A stretch of 64,000 bases of DNA, from contig NZ_JAVIFX010000016.1 in the NCBI RefSeq assembly GCF_031157255.1, positions 1 to 64,000 on the forward strand, read 5' to 3'. The position numbers were made by a program, and so were the translations under genes. How positions within the stretch are numbered: position 1 is the stretch's first letter; each line of letters begins with the position of its first letter. The notes under the pieces were generated by a model. That model was not told the origin of the DNA and did not search any database. It saw only the letters and a program-made list of their open reading frames with translations. Positions 26,460 through 35,912 of the stretch are shown piece by piece. This stretch comes from Bradyrhizobium sp. LHD-71. GTDB taxonomy: Bacteria; Pseudomonadota; Alphaproteobacteria; Rhizobiales; Xanthobacteraceae.

Positions 26460-29400
26460 GTGGCTGCCTCTTTCGGATTGACGTTGTCGATTGCCAGCGC
26501 CGCCAGGATGTCCGCAGCGCTGTTGGAACGTGGTCGCCAGAAGCCGCGACGGATTGCTTCCTGGAAGCGGGCGACAGTTTCCCTGAGTGCCGCAGGATTC
26601 GCCTCTGCCATGAAGCCGCGGACACGGTCGTTTTCAAGATAGGCGGAGAACAGCTGATCGAAATGATGGTCGCTGACGGTGCGCGTACTGGCGGCAAAAC
26701 CGAACAGGTAGTCGACGGTAGCCGCGATCTCGAAGGCGCCCTTGTAGCCATGGCGCATGACGCCTGCGATCCACTTGGGGTTGGCGGCCCGGCCGCGTAC
26801 CACGCGGGATATTTCATGCGCGAGATTGCGGGCGACCGGCGCTTCCGGTCGCGAGGTATCGACATGCGCGACACGCGGTGCCCGCCTGCGCAGATGTTCG
26901 ACCGTGGCGGCCAAGCCGCCCATGAACTGGTAATAGTCGTCGGCGTCGAGTATGTCGTGCTCGCGGTTGTCTTGCGCCTGTGCGACGAGGTCGACTGTGG
27001 CGAGGCGATCGCTGAAGGTTGCGGCCTCGGCCACTCCCTCGGAGCCTGCGCCATAGGCATATCCGCCAAACGCGAGATAGACGTCGGCGATTTCGCTTCG
27101 ATGTTCCCACTGTCGTTCGTCAATCAGCGCCTGCAGCCCGGCACCATACGCGCCCGGTTTCGAGCCAAAGACCCGATAGGTCGCTCGCCGGAGCGCTTCG
27201 TCTTCGCGGACGCCGGATTCTTGGAGCCGGGCCGCCGTCGATCTGACGGCGGCGGCGAGGGGATTCGCATCGGCCGGTTCATCGAGTGCGGCGACGGCCC
27301 GTACGGCGCTGTCGATCAGATCCATCTGCAGCGGGAATGCGTCGCGGAACAGACCGGAGACCCGGAAGGTGACATCGATGCGCGGTCGCCCCAGGTCGGA
27401 GAGGGGACTGATCGAGAAGCCGGTTACGCGCCCGGTGCCCGCCTCCCAGACCGGCTGCGCGCCAATCAGCGCAAGTGCCTGGGCGACATCGTCGCCGCCG
27501 GTACGCATGTTGGCTGTGCCCCATGCAGACAGGGCGATCGACCGTGGCCATTCGCCTTGCTCGCGCCAGTGATTTTCAACGAGCCGCTCGGCCGCGAGCC
27601 GGCCGATGCGCCACGCTGACGGCGTCGGGACGGCGCGGACGTCGACCGCGAAGAAGTTTCGACCCGTCGGCAGCACATCCGGCCGCCCGCGCGTCGGAGC
27701 ACCTGCCGGTCCCGGTTTGATGAAGCGCCCGTCCAGGCCGCGCATCAGCGCGCTTGTCTCATGCCGGCCGCAATCGTCGATCGCGGGCGCCAGAACGTTG
27801 TCGATCCATCGCAGCACGGCAGCGGTGCGCGTCCATGCCGGATCGCAGGCCCTGCCGCCTGAGACAAGCGCTGCCGCCAGCAGTTCGATCCGTTCGACCG
27901 CGTCGCCGTTCGTGCGCCAGGCGCGATCCAGAAGCTGCCGGAGCACAACGGGTTTTGGTCCGCCGTACGCCGCGCCAAGATCCCGTGTCAGCGGATCGAA
28001 ATCGGCAAGACCGAGGTCAAGGGCAATAGCCCTGTGCAGCGAAGCGTCTTCCGCCCGCAAATCCGAGCGCGGCATCCGCGCAATCGACACCAGCAGGTCG
28101 ATGCGTTGGGTAGCTTGCGGCGACGTGCCGAAAACATGCAGTCCGTCGCGGATTTGCATTTCCTTGAGGTCGCAGAGGTGTGCGTCCAGCGCGCGCAGTG
28201 TCTCGCCAACGGAAGCCTCCCGTGTCAGCGCAAGATCCGCATCAAGCTGCTTCGCCCGTGCCATGGAGAGGATTTCATCGGCAATCGCGGCGGCGCGCTT
28301 GGGATCAAGATCGGCTGCAAGCGCGTATTCATCGACCATCGACTCGAGGTGCGCCAATTCATCGTGCAATTCGGCGCGGCTGAGAGGCGGCGTCAGGTGA
28401 TCGACGATCGCGGCGGCACTACGCCGCTTGGCCTGAATTCCTTCGCCCGGATCGTTCACGATGAATGGATAGAGATGCGGGATCGGACCGAGGATCGCAT
28501 CAGGATAGCAAGTCCGGGACAGGCCCGTGCTCTTGCCTGGGAGCCATTCAAGGTTGCCGTGCTTCCCGAAGTGGATCACCGCATGGGCGCCGAATATCTG
28601 CCGGAGCCACAGATAGAACGCCACATAGTGGTGCGGAGGCACCAGATCGGGATCGTGATAGGTGGACTTCGGGTCGATGTTGTAGCCGCGTGACGGCTGG
28701 ATCCCGACGAGGAGGTTGCCGAAGCGGTGTAGCGCCAGTCTGAAGCAACCGTCGGTGACATACGGATCTTCGTGAGCCTCGCCCCATCGCGCGGCAACGC
28801 CTGTGCGGACGCCGGTCGGCAAGCGATCGAGCACGGCTTGATATTCTGGTATCGGCCACGCGATCCCGCCGGTCCGCGTCGCACGATTGACCAGTGCGTT
28901 CGTGGGGCCGCGTTGCAGCAGGCGCATGAGCCCCGCGTCATCGCGCGGCGTGTCGCCGATGTCGTAGCCAGCTTCCCGCATCGTCTTCAAGGTATCGACC
29001 ACACTCTGCGGTGTATCGAGGCCGACACCGTTGGCCAGGCGGCCGTCGCGGTTGGGGTAGTTTGCAAGCACGAGCGCGACCTTGCGCCGTTGCGGCGGAG
29101 TCGTTCGCAGCCTGATCCATGCCGCGGCGAGATCGGCGCTTGCCTCGACGCGGTCTGGGACAGGTCTCAAGACCGTCGGCGCAAATCGGGGTACGTCCTC
29201 CGTCCCTTTTTCCTTGAATGCCACCGCATGCGCGAAGATCCGGCCGTCGACCTCCGGCAGCACGACATGCATCGCCAGATCGCGGGGGCTTAACCCTCGG
29301 CTTGAAGATTCCCAGGCCGACCGGCTCGAGCCGGCCAACGCGATCTGCAAGACGGGACAGTCGTATCGTCCCAGCACGGCTCGCTCGTCGCCAGCCGTCC

Positions 29401-30178
29401 CGGTCGCAAATGCGGTCGCATTGATCACCGCCGCCGGTGGGAAGGCGGCGAGGGCCGTATCGAGGAACGCGATCGAGCGCTCATCCTTCAGGCTGGTGAC
29501 GTAGATTGGCACTGGGTTCAGGCCGCGCGCGCGGAGCGCCTCGCAAATCGCCTCGATCGGCGCCGTGTCGCCGCTCATGGCGATTGCGCGGTAGAATATG
29601 ACGGCGACGTTGGCGCGCCCGCTCTGGTCCGGTTCGGTCCAGAACCCGGCGGCAGGCATCGGCCGTGGCGGTGGCGGCATGATCGAAGATTGTCCGATCA
29701 AATGGGCGGCGAACTGCAACGCGGAGGCGGAGTTGTCGATTCCACCTTCGACGCAATAGCGCCATAGCGTCTCGGTGTGTTCGAGGTTCAAGGTGCCGCG
29801 TGCTGCAAGCGGCACATTCCATGTCAGCTCTCCTGGCAGGCACGCAAACAGGCTGCCGCGTCGCAACGCTTCGCTGCGGAGGCTCTCGACGCCATAGGGC
29901 CAGTAACCCTCGCCGCCCAGCATCCGCAGGATGACAATTTTCGCCCGTTTCAGAGTGCGCGCGACATAGGCGTCGACCGACGCCGGATGACCGAGGGCCA
30001 GCAGGTTCGTCAGTCGAACCGACGGGAAGCCGTCAGGCAGGATACCGAGCGCAGCAGCGAACGATGCGAGATCGCTGTCAGCGGCGGAAAGGATGACGAT
30101 GTCTGCCGGTGCCTGACCGAGGTCTCGGGCGACGTCGCCATCGTCGATCGCGCCTTCGATATCGAGCTTGAGGTGCAT
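26456..30178 (-). CDS. cobN: Cobaltochelatase subunit CobN
   Basis: 1240 residues, the large subunit of the aerobic cobaltochelatase that inserts Co2+ into hydrogenobyrinic acid a,c-diamide with CobS and CobT. Conserved CobN/BchH blocks are ANYPNRDGRLANGVGLDTPQS in the first half, VIHFGKHGNLEWLPGK with the catalytic-site His-rich segment near the middle, and GYKGAFEIAATVDYLFGFAASTRTVSDHHFDQ near the C-terminus (in pieces). The length is normal. cobS and cobT are not in this window, so the small subunits must be encoded elsewhere. It lies 15 nt downstream of cobW. Confidence 0.95.
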   Translation of the reverse strand: MHLKLDIEGAIDDGDVARDLGQAPADIVILSAADSDLASFAAALGILPDGFPSVRLTNLLALGHPASVDAYVARTLKRAKIVILRMLGGEGYWPYGVESLRSEALRRGSLFACLPGELTWNVPLAARGTLNLEHTETLWRYCVEGGIDNSASALQFAAHLIGQSSIMPPPPRPMPAAGFWTEPDQSGRANVAVIFYRAIAMSGDTAPIEAICEALRARGLNPVPIYVTSLKDERSIAFLDTALAAFPPAAVINATAFATGTAGDERAVLGRYDCPVLQIALAGSSRSAWESSSRGLSPRDLAMHVVLPEVDGRIFAHAVAFKEKGTEDVPRFAPTVLRPVPDRVEASADLAAAWIRLRTTPPQRRKVALVLANYPNRDGRLANGVGLDTPQSVVDTLKTMREAGYDIGDTPRDDAGLMRLLQRGPTNALVNRATRTGGIAWPIPEYQAVLDRLPTGVRTGVAARWGEAHEDPYVTDGCFRLALHRFGNLLVGIQPSRGYNIDPKSTYHDPDLVPPHHYVAFYLWLRQIFGAHAVIHFGKHGNLEWLPGKSTGLSRTCYPDAILGPIPHLYPFIVNDPGEGIQAKRRSAAAIVDHLTPPLSRAELHDELAHLESMVDEYALAADLDPKRAAAIADEILSMARAKQLDADLALTREASVGETLRALDAHLCDLKEMQIRDGLHVFGTSPQATQRIDLLVSIARMPRSDLRAEDASLHRAIALDLGLADFDPLTRDLGAAYGGPKPVVLRQLLDRAWRTNGDAVERIELLAAALVSGGRACDPAWTRTAAVLRWIDNVLAPAIDDCGRHETSALMRGLDGRFIKPGPAGAPTRGRPDVLPTGRNFFAVDVRAVPTPSAWRIGRLAAERLVENHWREQGEWPRSIALSAWGTANMRTGGDDVAQALALIGAQPVWEAGTGRVTGFSISPLSDLGRPRIDVTFRVSGLFRDAFPLQMDLIDSAVRAVAALDEPADANPLAAAVRSTAARLQESGVREDEALRRATYRVFGSKPGAYGAGLQALIDERQWEHRSEIADVYLAFGGYAYGAGSEGVAEAATFSDRLATVDLVAQAQDNREHDILDADDYYQFMGGLAATVEHLRRRAPRVAHVDTSRPEAPVARNLAHEISRVVRGRAANPKWIAGVMRHGYKGAFEIAATVDYLFGFAASTRTVSDHHFDQLFSAYLENDRVRGFMAEANPAALRETVARFQEAIRRGFWRPRSNSAADILAALAIDNVNPKEAAT

Positions 30179-30193
30179 ACTGAGGATCGTCCG

Positions 30194-31207
30194 CTATCCG
30201 CTCAGCGCGCGGCGTATGGCGTCGCCGTCGAAGCCCTTCAGGCCGATGACGACCAGACCATCCTGGATTGCAATATCAGGCCGCGCAAACGACAGCTCCA
30301 CACGGCCGCCAACAGCCTGGACGACCGCCGGCGAAGGCTTGCCGTCGACGCGGGCATAACCCTTCACGCGCAGCACGCCCTGCCGGCCGAGGGCTGCTGT
30401 GATCCGTGCGTTTAGGGATTCGACAGAAGCTGCTGGCGGGCATTGCACGACGATGCTCTCGAAATCGTCGTGATCGTGGTCCTCTTCGTCGCCATGATGC
30501 CCCTGCCGCGCGGCGAGGTCGTTCTCGGCCGCGGAAGCCAACCCGATGAGCACCTGCGGTGCCAGCGCGCCCCTTGAGCGGACGATCCGGACGTCCTGCC
30601 TCAAGGCCCGGGCGATCCGGGTCTCGATGTCGGCCAGCACGTCGGCGGACACCAGGTCGGTCTTTGACAGCACGACCAGATCCGCGCAGGCGAGCTGGTC
30701 CTCGAAGACTTCCTCGATCGGATCGTCATGGTCGAGCGAGGGGTCGACCTCGCGTTGGGTCGCGACTGCGGCTTCGTCCAGAACAATGCGCCCTTCCGAC
30801 AGTGCGAGCGCATCGACGACGGTGACGACGCCATCGACCGTGGCGCGATTGCGCACGGCGGGCCACGCGAATGCCTGGAGCAGGGGCTGCGGCAGCGCAA
30901 GGCCGGACGTTTCGATCACGATTGCATCAAGCGGGCGATCGCGCGAGAGCAGCTTGTCCATCGTCGGAATGAAATCGTCGGCCACCGTGCAGCAGATGCA
31001 GCCGTTGGTAAGCTCGACGATATCGCCTTCGGCGCATGCCTTGGCCGCACACTCCTCGATCAGGCCGCCGTCGAAGCCGGCATCACCGAACTCATTGACA
31101 ACCACGGCGATGCGCCTGCCGTCGGCCTGCGTCAGCAGCGATCGTAAAAGCGTCGTCTTGCCGGCGCCGAGAAATCCGGTCAGCACCGTCACGGGCACGC
31201 GAGTCAT
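30194..31207 (-). CDS. cobW: CobW-family GTPase / cobalt chaperone
   Basis: 337 residues. Walker A VLTGFLGAGKTTLL (about 8-21), the metal-binding CxCC motif GCICCTV (about 74-80), and SKTDL as the G4 motif. A histidine- and acid-rich run (HHGDEEDHDHDD) sits before the C-terminal CobW domain. It is believed to deliver cobalt to CobNST. The start at 31207 gives a 4-nt ATGA overlap with cobP; the frame stays open upstream only as overlap. Confidence 0.94.
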   Translation of the reverse strand: MTRVPVTVLTGFLGAGKTTLLRSLLTQADGRRIAVVVNEFGDAGFDGGLIEECAAKACAEGDIVELTNGCICCTVADDFIPTMDKLLSRDRPLDAIVIETSGLALPQPLLQAFAWPAVRNRATVDGVVTVVDALALSEGRIVLDEAAVATQREVDPSLDHDDPIEEVFEDQLACADLVVLSKTDLVSADVLADIETRIARALRQDVRIVRSRGALAPQVLIGLASAAENDLAARQGHHGDEEDHDHDDFESIVVQCPPAASVESLNARITAALGRQGVLRVKGYARVDGKPSPAVVQAVGGRVELSFARPDIAIQDGLVVIGLKGFDGDAIRRALSG

Positions 31208-31746
31208 TGGCTGGTTCCTTGTGCGGGGTGGTGTTTCAGCCACAGCGGAAGACCGGCTGCGACAAAGACGACGTTGGGGACCGAAGCTGCGATGAGCTGG
31301 TTGAGCTGGCCCTGCGCATCGCGGAAGCTGCGGCCGAGCGGCGTTTCGGGGACGAGTCCCAAACCCACTTCGTTGGACACGAGGACGATCGGGCAGGCGG
31401 TCCGCTGCAACTGATCGGCAAGACGGCGCGTCTCGGCATCGACCAAGAGGCCTGCATGCATGACGTTCGACAGCCACAGTGTCAGGCAGTCGAGCAACAC
31501 GACGCGGTCGGCCAAAGCTTCGCGCGCGATGACCTCGCAGATCTGCAACGGCTCCTCGATCGTGCGCCAGCCTTCGCCGCGCCGCCTGCGATGATGCGCG
31601 ATGCGGGCGCGCATCTCGTCGTCACCGGCTGTTGCAGTGGCAATGTAGATCTTGGGGTGACCATTCCGGCAGGTGACTTGCTCTGCGAATGTGGATTTGC
31701 CTGAACGTGCGCCACCAAGCACGAGCGTGCTTCCGGCATGACTCAT
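31204..31746 (-). CDS. cobP: Adenosylcobinamide kinase / adenosylcobinamide-phosphate guanylyltransferase
   Basis: 180 residues. P-loop LVLGGARSGKSTFAE (about 8-22), IATATAGDDEMRARIAHHRRRR with the guanylylated His region, TIEEP, and VLLDCLTLWLSNVM, then VSNEVGLGLVPETPLGRSFRDAQGQLNQ. It phosphorylates adenosylcobinamide and attaches GMP. It overlaps cobW and the upstream DUF1636 gene by 4 nt each. Confidence 0.95.
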   Translation of the reverse strand: MSHAGSTLVLGGARSGKSTFAEQVTCRNGHPKIYIATATAGDDEMRARIAHHRRRRGEGWRTIEEPLQICEVIAREALADRVVLLDCLTLWLSNVMHAGLLVDAETRRLADQLQRTACPIVLVSNEVGLGLVPETPLGRSFRDAQGQLNQLIAASVPNVVFVAAGLPLWLKHHPAQGTSQ

Positions 31747-32174
31747 TTGGGAGGACTTCCGTCTGCAGGTGACCAGATGGCTGGCGGAATGCGTGCGACC
31801 AAGGCCCGACGAATGAGTTCGGGTCTATCGCGCCAGGGAACAAGTCCGTAAGCTGTTTGAGCAAATGACCTGACGAAGGTTGCTATGGCAGAAGCGCCGG
31901 CCTCGCCTTCGAGGTCGCCAAAGACGAATGTGTAACGATCAGGCGCGCTGACGGCGACCGTTCCGGGACGCTTGCACACCCCCAGACACTGCACGGCGCG
32001 AACCGTCGCGCCGGTACCGACCGCTGCCCTTGTTGCCTCCAGAAGACTCTGACCCCCTTCCGTCTCGGCGGCTTTGCAGGTCGTGCAGACGCTTACGACC
32101 ACCTCTTCATTATTTCGCGGTGGACGGCCCTCATCTCGTATGGAAACGGTTGCAGCTGTCGCTTGGTGATCCAT
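31743..32174 (-). CDS. DUF1636 metal-binding protein of cobalamin loci
   Basis: 143 residues. Four cysteines are arranged as VCTTCK (about 29-34) and QCLGVCKRPG (about 70-79), the pattern of thioredoxin-like 2Fe-2S or metal-binding proteins; RYTFVFGDLEGE follows. DUF1636 genes often accompany alphaproteobacterial cobalamin operons; the function is unproven, with metal handling a reasonable guess. The start ATG at 32174 has GAGAG upstream; the longer frame would start with TTG at 32189. It is the first gene after riboswitch 2. Confidence 0.85.
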   Translation of the reverse strand: MDHQATAATVSIRDEGRPPRNNEEVVVSVCTTCKAAETEGGQSLLEATRAAVGTGATVRAVQCLGVCKRPGTVAVSAPDRYTFVFGDLEGEAGASAIATFVRSFAQTAYGLVPWRDRPELIRRALVARIPPAIWSPADGSPPK

Positions 32175-32302
32175 GGCAGGCTCTCGCAAGTCCGGGCAGG
32201 ACGAAGAGCTCTGTCAGCAAGCGTGTACCCTCGGCTCGAAGCCGAAGATGCGCCTCCGTCCGGTGCACCCCGCCCAGACACTTACAAAGCACCCCTTCTT
32301 GT

Positions 32303-32445
32303 GATGGCAGGTCTCCTGGCTCGCGAGTCGTCGCCCGATTGCCGCCTTCCCGGGGAAATCCCAGTGGCATAGGCCGGGCTCGCCGCATACAGTTGCGGGG
32401 GCAGCGCCGGAATTGGATGAATCCGAACCGGCTTCCCTTTTCATC
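32303..32445 (-). promoter_or_regulatory. Cobalamin riboswitch upstream of the cob operon
   Basis: Reading the minus strand from 32445: AAAAGGGAAGCCGGTTCGG, GCTGCCCCCGCAACTGTATG (around 32408-32389), GGGAAGGCGGC core (around 32354-32344) and the B12 box GCGAGCCAGGAGACCTGCC (32325-32307). It lies ~130 nt before the DUF1636 start. It should repress the cobP-cobW-cobN-cobO-cobQ operon when cobalamin is plentiful. bluB ends 110 nt upstream of it and is therefore not under its direct control unless transcription reads through. Confidence 0.95.
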
Positions 32446-32554
32446 TCCCTTGGCGGGGAGAAACCATCGATCGAACGCTATCCGCGGTCGATGAGCAGGT
32501 CAACCTTCAGGTCAAACGCCGGGGGCCATCAGCCAGATGGTCGTCATCTGGGCG

Positions 32555-33202
32555 TTAGCGCCGAATCGTAAATTCCGCGGGCGCGCGCCGAAATTCCCAG
32601 TTGGTGCGCTCAAGCTCGGGCCGATCGGACACTTCCTCGGGGTAGCCGATGCAGAGATAGCCTATGAATTTCCAAGACTCCGGCACGTCGAGAATTGTGC
32701 GGATGCGGGTCGGGTTCAGGATCGACACCCAGCCGAGTCCGATCCCTTCCGCTCGTGCGGCGAGCCACATCGAGCAGATGGCGGCCGCGACGGAATATTC
32801 GATCGTTTCCGGCATCGTTGCCCGTCCGAGCCCGTAGCCGGTTTCGCTCTCGCTCTCTGCGAATACCGCCAGGTGAACCGGCGCCTCCTCGAGGCCGGCG
32901 AGCTTCAGGGCTGCGTACCGCGCCGCGCGCTCGCCGGAATAGGAATGCAACGCGGCGGCGTTGCAGCCCTTGAAGTCGTCGATCACGGCTTGACGTCTGG
33001 CTACGTTCTCAACGACCACGAACCGCCAAGGCTGGCTCAGTCCGACCGAAGGGGAAAGGCAGGCGATCTCGATCAGCCGTTCCATTGTGCCGTCCGGGAG
33101 TGGATCGCGACGAAATCGCCGCACATCACGGCGCCACACGAACAGCTCATGAAGTTGCCGACGAAACGCCTCGTCGAATGAGACCGCCGGGGTCGTTGTC
33201 AC
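32555..33202 (-). CDS. bluB: 5,6-dimethylbenzimidazole synthase
   Basis: 215 residues of the nitroreductase-like BluB family. Markers are WRRDVRRFRRDPLP, LSPSVGLSQPWRF and the C-terminal GLGWVSILNPTRIRTILDVPESW. BluB consumes reduced FMN to build dimethylbenzimidazole, the lower ligand of cobalamin. The start is GTG at 33202 with only a weak GAGAA upstream. It is upstream of riboswitch 2 on the same strand, suggesting it is transcribed separately or reads into the leader. Confidence 0.94.
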   Translation of the reverse strand: MTTTPAVSFDEAFRRQLHELFVWRRDVRRFRRDPLPDGTMERLIEIACLSPSVGLSQPWRFVVVENVARRQAVIDDFKGCNAAALHSYSGERAARYAALKLAGLEEAPVHLAVFAESESETGYGLGRATMPETIEYSVAAAICSMWLAARAEGIGLGWVSILNPTRIRTILDVPESWKFIGYLCIGYPEEVSDRPELERTNWEFRRAPAEFTIRR

Positions 33203-33713
33203 GTTCGCATTCTCGATCGTTCTCGCTCAGCCAGTGCACTTGATCGCTGTCGCTAAAGACGTTTCAGCTTAAGAGACCATTAAGTCTGTCGTACCAATCC
33301 TCCGATCAGGATGCGAATGCTTCCGATTAGTCTTTCGCCGCTATCAACTCGGCGACAGGTCGAGATGGATCACCGGGCAAATGACGGCCGCGCGCCGGCA
33401 AGACGCTTCGTCTGACCATCGAGACGTACTAGTGCGATGCTCGTCTTGCAGTTCAACGGACGGCAGCCGACCGTTCAAACGTGACGGATTGCCGCATCCA
33501 GCAAGCCCGCGGAATTGCCCGATCTCTTCTCTCGGCATTTCGGACCGGGTCCCCGCATATAGTGCCGCTCGGGCCGGTACCGGTTTGTCCACCGACGCCA
33601 TTCCTGATCCCAGAGCGTCAAGACGCCGGTACCGGGCTTCGCCAGCACGGAGGTGAGGGCAGGGACGGCGGCAAGGATTCGAATAGTCATAGGCTGCCTC
33701 GGGCGCGCTCGCG
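33203..33713. other. Gene-free interval
   Basis: About 510 bases. A 173-codon minus-strand frame (33344-33865) covers most of it, but it overlaps the more protein-like small gene below, is Ser/Arg rich and has no ribosome binding site, so it is not accepted. No RNA or repeat was seen. Confidence 0.45.
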
Positions 33714-34001
33714 CTATCTGCCGATGCTGCGACGGATTGCCAAGTTGCGTGCGCTATGAGGCCTGAGCTGGAGCTCGCGCTCAGCGCAACGCATTCTGGA
33801 TGCCAGCAGGGTTTCGTGCGTGACCTTGAATATGTGGATGATGCTGCGAATGGCGCTGCGCGCACTCGCGCGGATGCGCCCTCGATTGAATCTGCCGAAG
33901 CGATATTCAGCCGAAGCGCCTCCGCCGATTAGATATGGACGATAGTCATTCTCGCGGTTTAACGCGTGATAGTTGCTCTCGTCATGAATCAGGTGGCTCA
34001 T
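33714..34001 (-). CDS. Small protein of unknown function (95 aa)
   Basis: 95 residues; I do not recognise the family. The N-terminal ~40 residues are polar and rich in Asn, Tyr and Gly. The rest is strongly basic, with a likely amphipathic helix (IRASARSAIRSIIHIFKVTHETLL) and an Arg-rich tail. ATG 34001 is preceded by GGGAG at good spacing. It is the last member of a minus-strand series of small genes around a methyltransferase. The 129-residue protein at 36606 has a similar basic helical C-terminal region. DNA, RNA or membrane binding is possible but unproven. Confidence 0.55.
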   Translation of the reverse strand: MSHLIHDESNYHALNRENDYRPYLIGGGASAEYRFGRFNRGRIRASARSAIRSIIHIFKVTHETLLASRMRCAERELQLRPHSARNLAIRRSIGR

Positions 34002-34492
34002 CTTCGATCTCCCGCGATTTGTGCGCCGGGCAAATTTGGCACTGATCGCGCACTGCTTGATCGAATAGATGCTTCATCACGCGTAGGAAATCGAGATGGG
34101 TCGCGATCTCTCGGCATAAGCGTAGCATAGGTCGGCCGCAGGTGATCGCGCGACCGCTGGAGCGGCATCATCTGGATGCCTATGAGACTTTTATGAGGTC
34201 GCTTGCCGGTCTCGCTCGAATTCCTATGCCTGACGAGTACATCCTCCTGATCGGGTTCGTGGCTTTTCGATTGCCGATCAACGGAGTGAAAATGGCCCCG
34301 GCGGTTCCAAGAGCATCGCCGATAGCGGGGGCAGCGTTCGCGCCATCGACGCCGAGCAAAGAGCAGAGGCCGCAGCATGATCGCTGTGATCGGGCGTGTG
34401 CAAGGTCCGCTGACAGCAAGCTCGCCCTTGAATACTGTATCGACAACGACTTGATTTGATCCCGTGGGGACGGCCATCGCAACGATTGCAGA
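34002..34492. other. Gene-free interval, possible decayed ORF
   Basis: About 490 bases without a gene I can support. Minus-strand frames near 34180-34477 look protein-like in pieces in two different frames, which would fit a frameshifted small gene, but no start with a ribosome binding site and no family could be identified. Confidence 0.35.
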
Positions 34493-35479
34493 TCAGATTG
34501 CGGTCGAAGCTTGACGGCCGCCGACGTCGCGGCAGGCCGGGCCTTGCGCCACAAGCATGATATGGGCTGCGCGATCGACGAATCCGGATTTCGCCGCATA
34601 GATCGCTTCGAGCTGGGCGAGCTCGTTAGCAAGGCTGTCATCTCCCTGGAGGCCCGGCGGACTCCACCGCGGGTCATTTGCAAACCGCGTGTGGAACAGA
34701 TCGAGGCCGCGTACTTCCTCGATTCCGAAATGCGGTGCGAAGAGGCCCCGCAACTCGGACTCTGTGAAGAGATGGAAGGGGAACATGCTGCGTGTGCCAT
34801 CATGCAACTCGATCTCGCACACGTTGCGCTCGTGATCCTGCCGTAGGTAGCGGATACTCTCGACCGAATGAGTGAACGCCGACGGCGTGCTGCCGACCGA
34901 CCGGACTGCCGTCACGAAGTGCCCGTATGTGACGCGTGCGATCTCGCGCAGTACCTGCGGGATTCCCTCAGGCGGAATATGGCTGAGAACACTGTAGAGA
35001 CAGAGTGTGATATCCACCGATCCATCCATCTCGGGCAAAGGCCGCGTGAGATCCGCAACTTCAAAAGTGAGATGCACGCCCGGGAGCGCGGCGGCATCGC
35101 TTGCCAGAAGCCGCGCCTGCGCCACCTGAGATTCAGCGATATCAAAACCGCGCGCCACGATCCTTTCGAAGCCCAGGTCATGGGCACACAGGATTATCCG
35201 CCGCAGCCAAGTGCCGGGGCCGCAGCCGGCATCGAGGAGAACAAGGGACGCCGCGCGCGAGGCTCGCAGCTCGATCAGCTTGCTGAGCAGGACCAGCCAG
35301 ATCTGCCGGTCAGCGTAGCCATGGAGCCCTTCGAATGCAAAGAGCTTCTCGGGATTACCATCCGCATAGGCGATGTAATCCGTGCCGGCTTTGTTATACA
35401 GGGCGGCAGTGTTCTGTGCGGGGCTAGTAGGCCAGGAGTGGTTCGCACGCTGAACATGATGGTGGCGGGCGATCGACAT
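34493..35479 (-). CDS. Class I SAM-dependent methyltransferase
   Basis: 328 residues. SAM motif I is LLDAGCGPGTW (about 81-91), motif II is in ARGFDIAESQVAQAR (about 108-122), and DITLCLYSVLSHIPPEGIPQVLREIAR gives motifs IV and V. After a Rossmann-fold core the C-terminal part (from TRSMFPFHLFTESEL) resembles small-molecule methyltransferases that act on sugars, lipids or secondary metabolites. The start ATG has AGGAG 9 nt upstream. The substrate is unknown. The gene is surrounded by small unknown proteins on the same strand, which suggests a common role. Confidence 0.85.
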   Translation of the reverse strand: MSIARHHHVQRANHSWPTSPAQNTAALYNKAGTDYIAYADGNPEKLFAFEGLHGYADRQIWLVLLSKLIELRASRAASLVLLDAGCGPGTWLRRIILCAHDLGFERIVARGFDIAESQVAQARLLASDAAALPGVHLTFEVADLTRPLPEMDGSVDITLCLYSVLSHIPPEGIPQVLREIARVTYGHFVTAVRSVGSTPSAFTHSVESIRYLRQDHERNVCEIELHDGTRSMFPFHLFTESELRGLFAPHFGIEEVRGLDLFHTRFANDPRWSPPGLQGDDSLANELAQLEAIYAAKSGFVDRAAHIMLVAQGPACRDVGGRQASTAI

Positions 35480-35503
35480 TCCAGTTGCTCCTGATAGACA
35501 CGT

Positions 35504-35686
35504 TCACGCAGATTGCATCAAGTCGCATAAAGAAACGAGGAAACGAGCGATGCCGCCGCATAAGTGCGAAAACAAAGACGGCCAGACGAGATTGGCGGCC
35601 GTTCGCGTCGCCGGCACAATAAAGGCAGGTATTGCGGCATCAGCAACGCAGAAGAGGCGAAGGCCGTCACCGACGAGCGACCGCAA
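35504..35686 (-). CDS. Possible small hydrophobic protein (60 aa, TTG start)
   Basis: A 60-residue frame with a TTG start and a perfect AGGAGAG 8 nt upstream. The product has a hydrophobic middle (LFCVADAAIPAFIVP) and a second hydrophobic C-terminal part (HLCGGIARFLVSLC), so it could be membrane-associated. It ends 24 nt before the methyltransferase start. No family is recognised, and the evidence is the ribosome binding site and position only. The interval from here up to 35912 holds no other candidate. Confidence 0.3.
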   Translation of the reverse strand: MRSLVGDGLRLFCVADAAIPAFIVPATRTAANLVWPSLFSHLCGGIARFLVSLCDLMQSA

Positions 35687-35912
35687 TGGGGGATCTCTCC
35701 TGTCGCATTCTTCAAGCCGTTGTTTCGGGGATGCGCTGTCAGCATGCGATCGTTGAATCCTCGAGACCGGTCGCCGTTCGAGATGACGGTGAAGGGTTGG
35801 GTAATGTCGGCATGAAGCTGGAGAGGTGCCGAAGCGATGAACTCGTTACTGGCATGTTGTTCGATCCTGCTTGAAATTGCCCCCGCTGCAAAGGCGGACG
35901 GCGCTGCCTCTC

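Noticed and set aside
26387-27619. 410-codon plus-strand frame
   Set aside because: Lies opposite cobO and cobN, both full length with clear motifs; no ribosome binding site or family features.
32530-32550. Small hairpin between bluB and riboswitch 2 considered as a terminator
   Set aside because: A 7-bp stem without a T-run; too weak to claim.
33344-33865. 173-codon minus-strand frame
   Set aside because: Overlaps the better supported 95-residue gene, no ribosome binding site, skewed composition.
34142-34459. 105-codon plus-strand frame
   Set aside because: No ribosome binding site, and the antisense frames look equally protein-like in pieces; it could not be decided that any is real.
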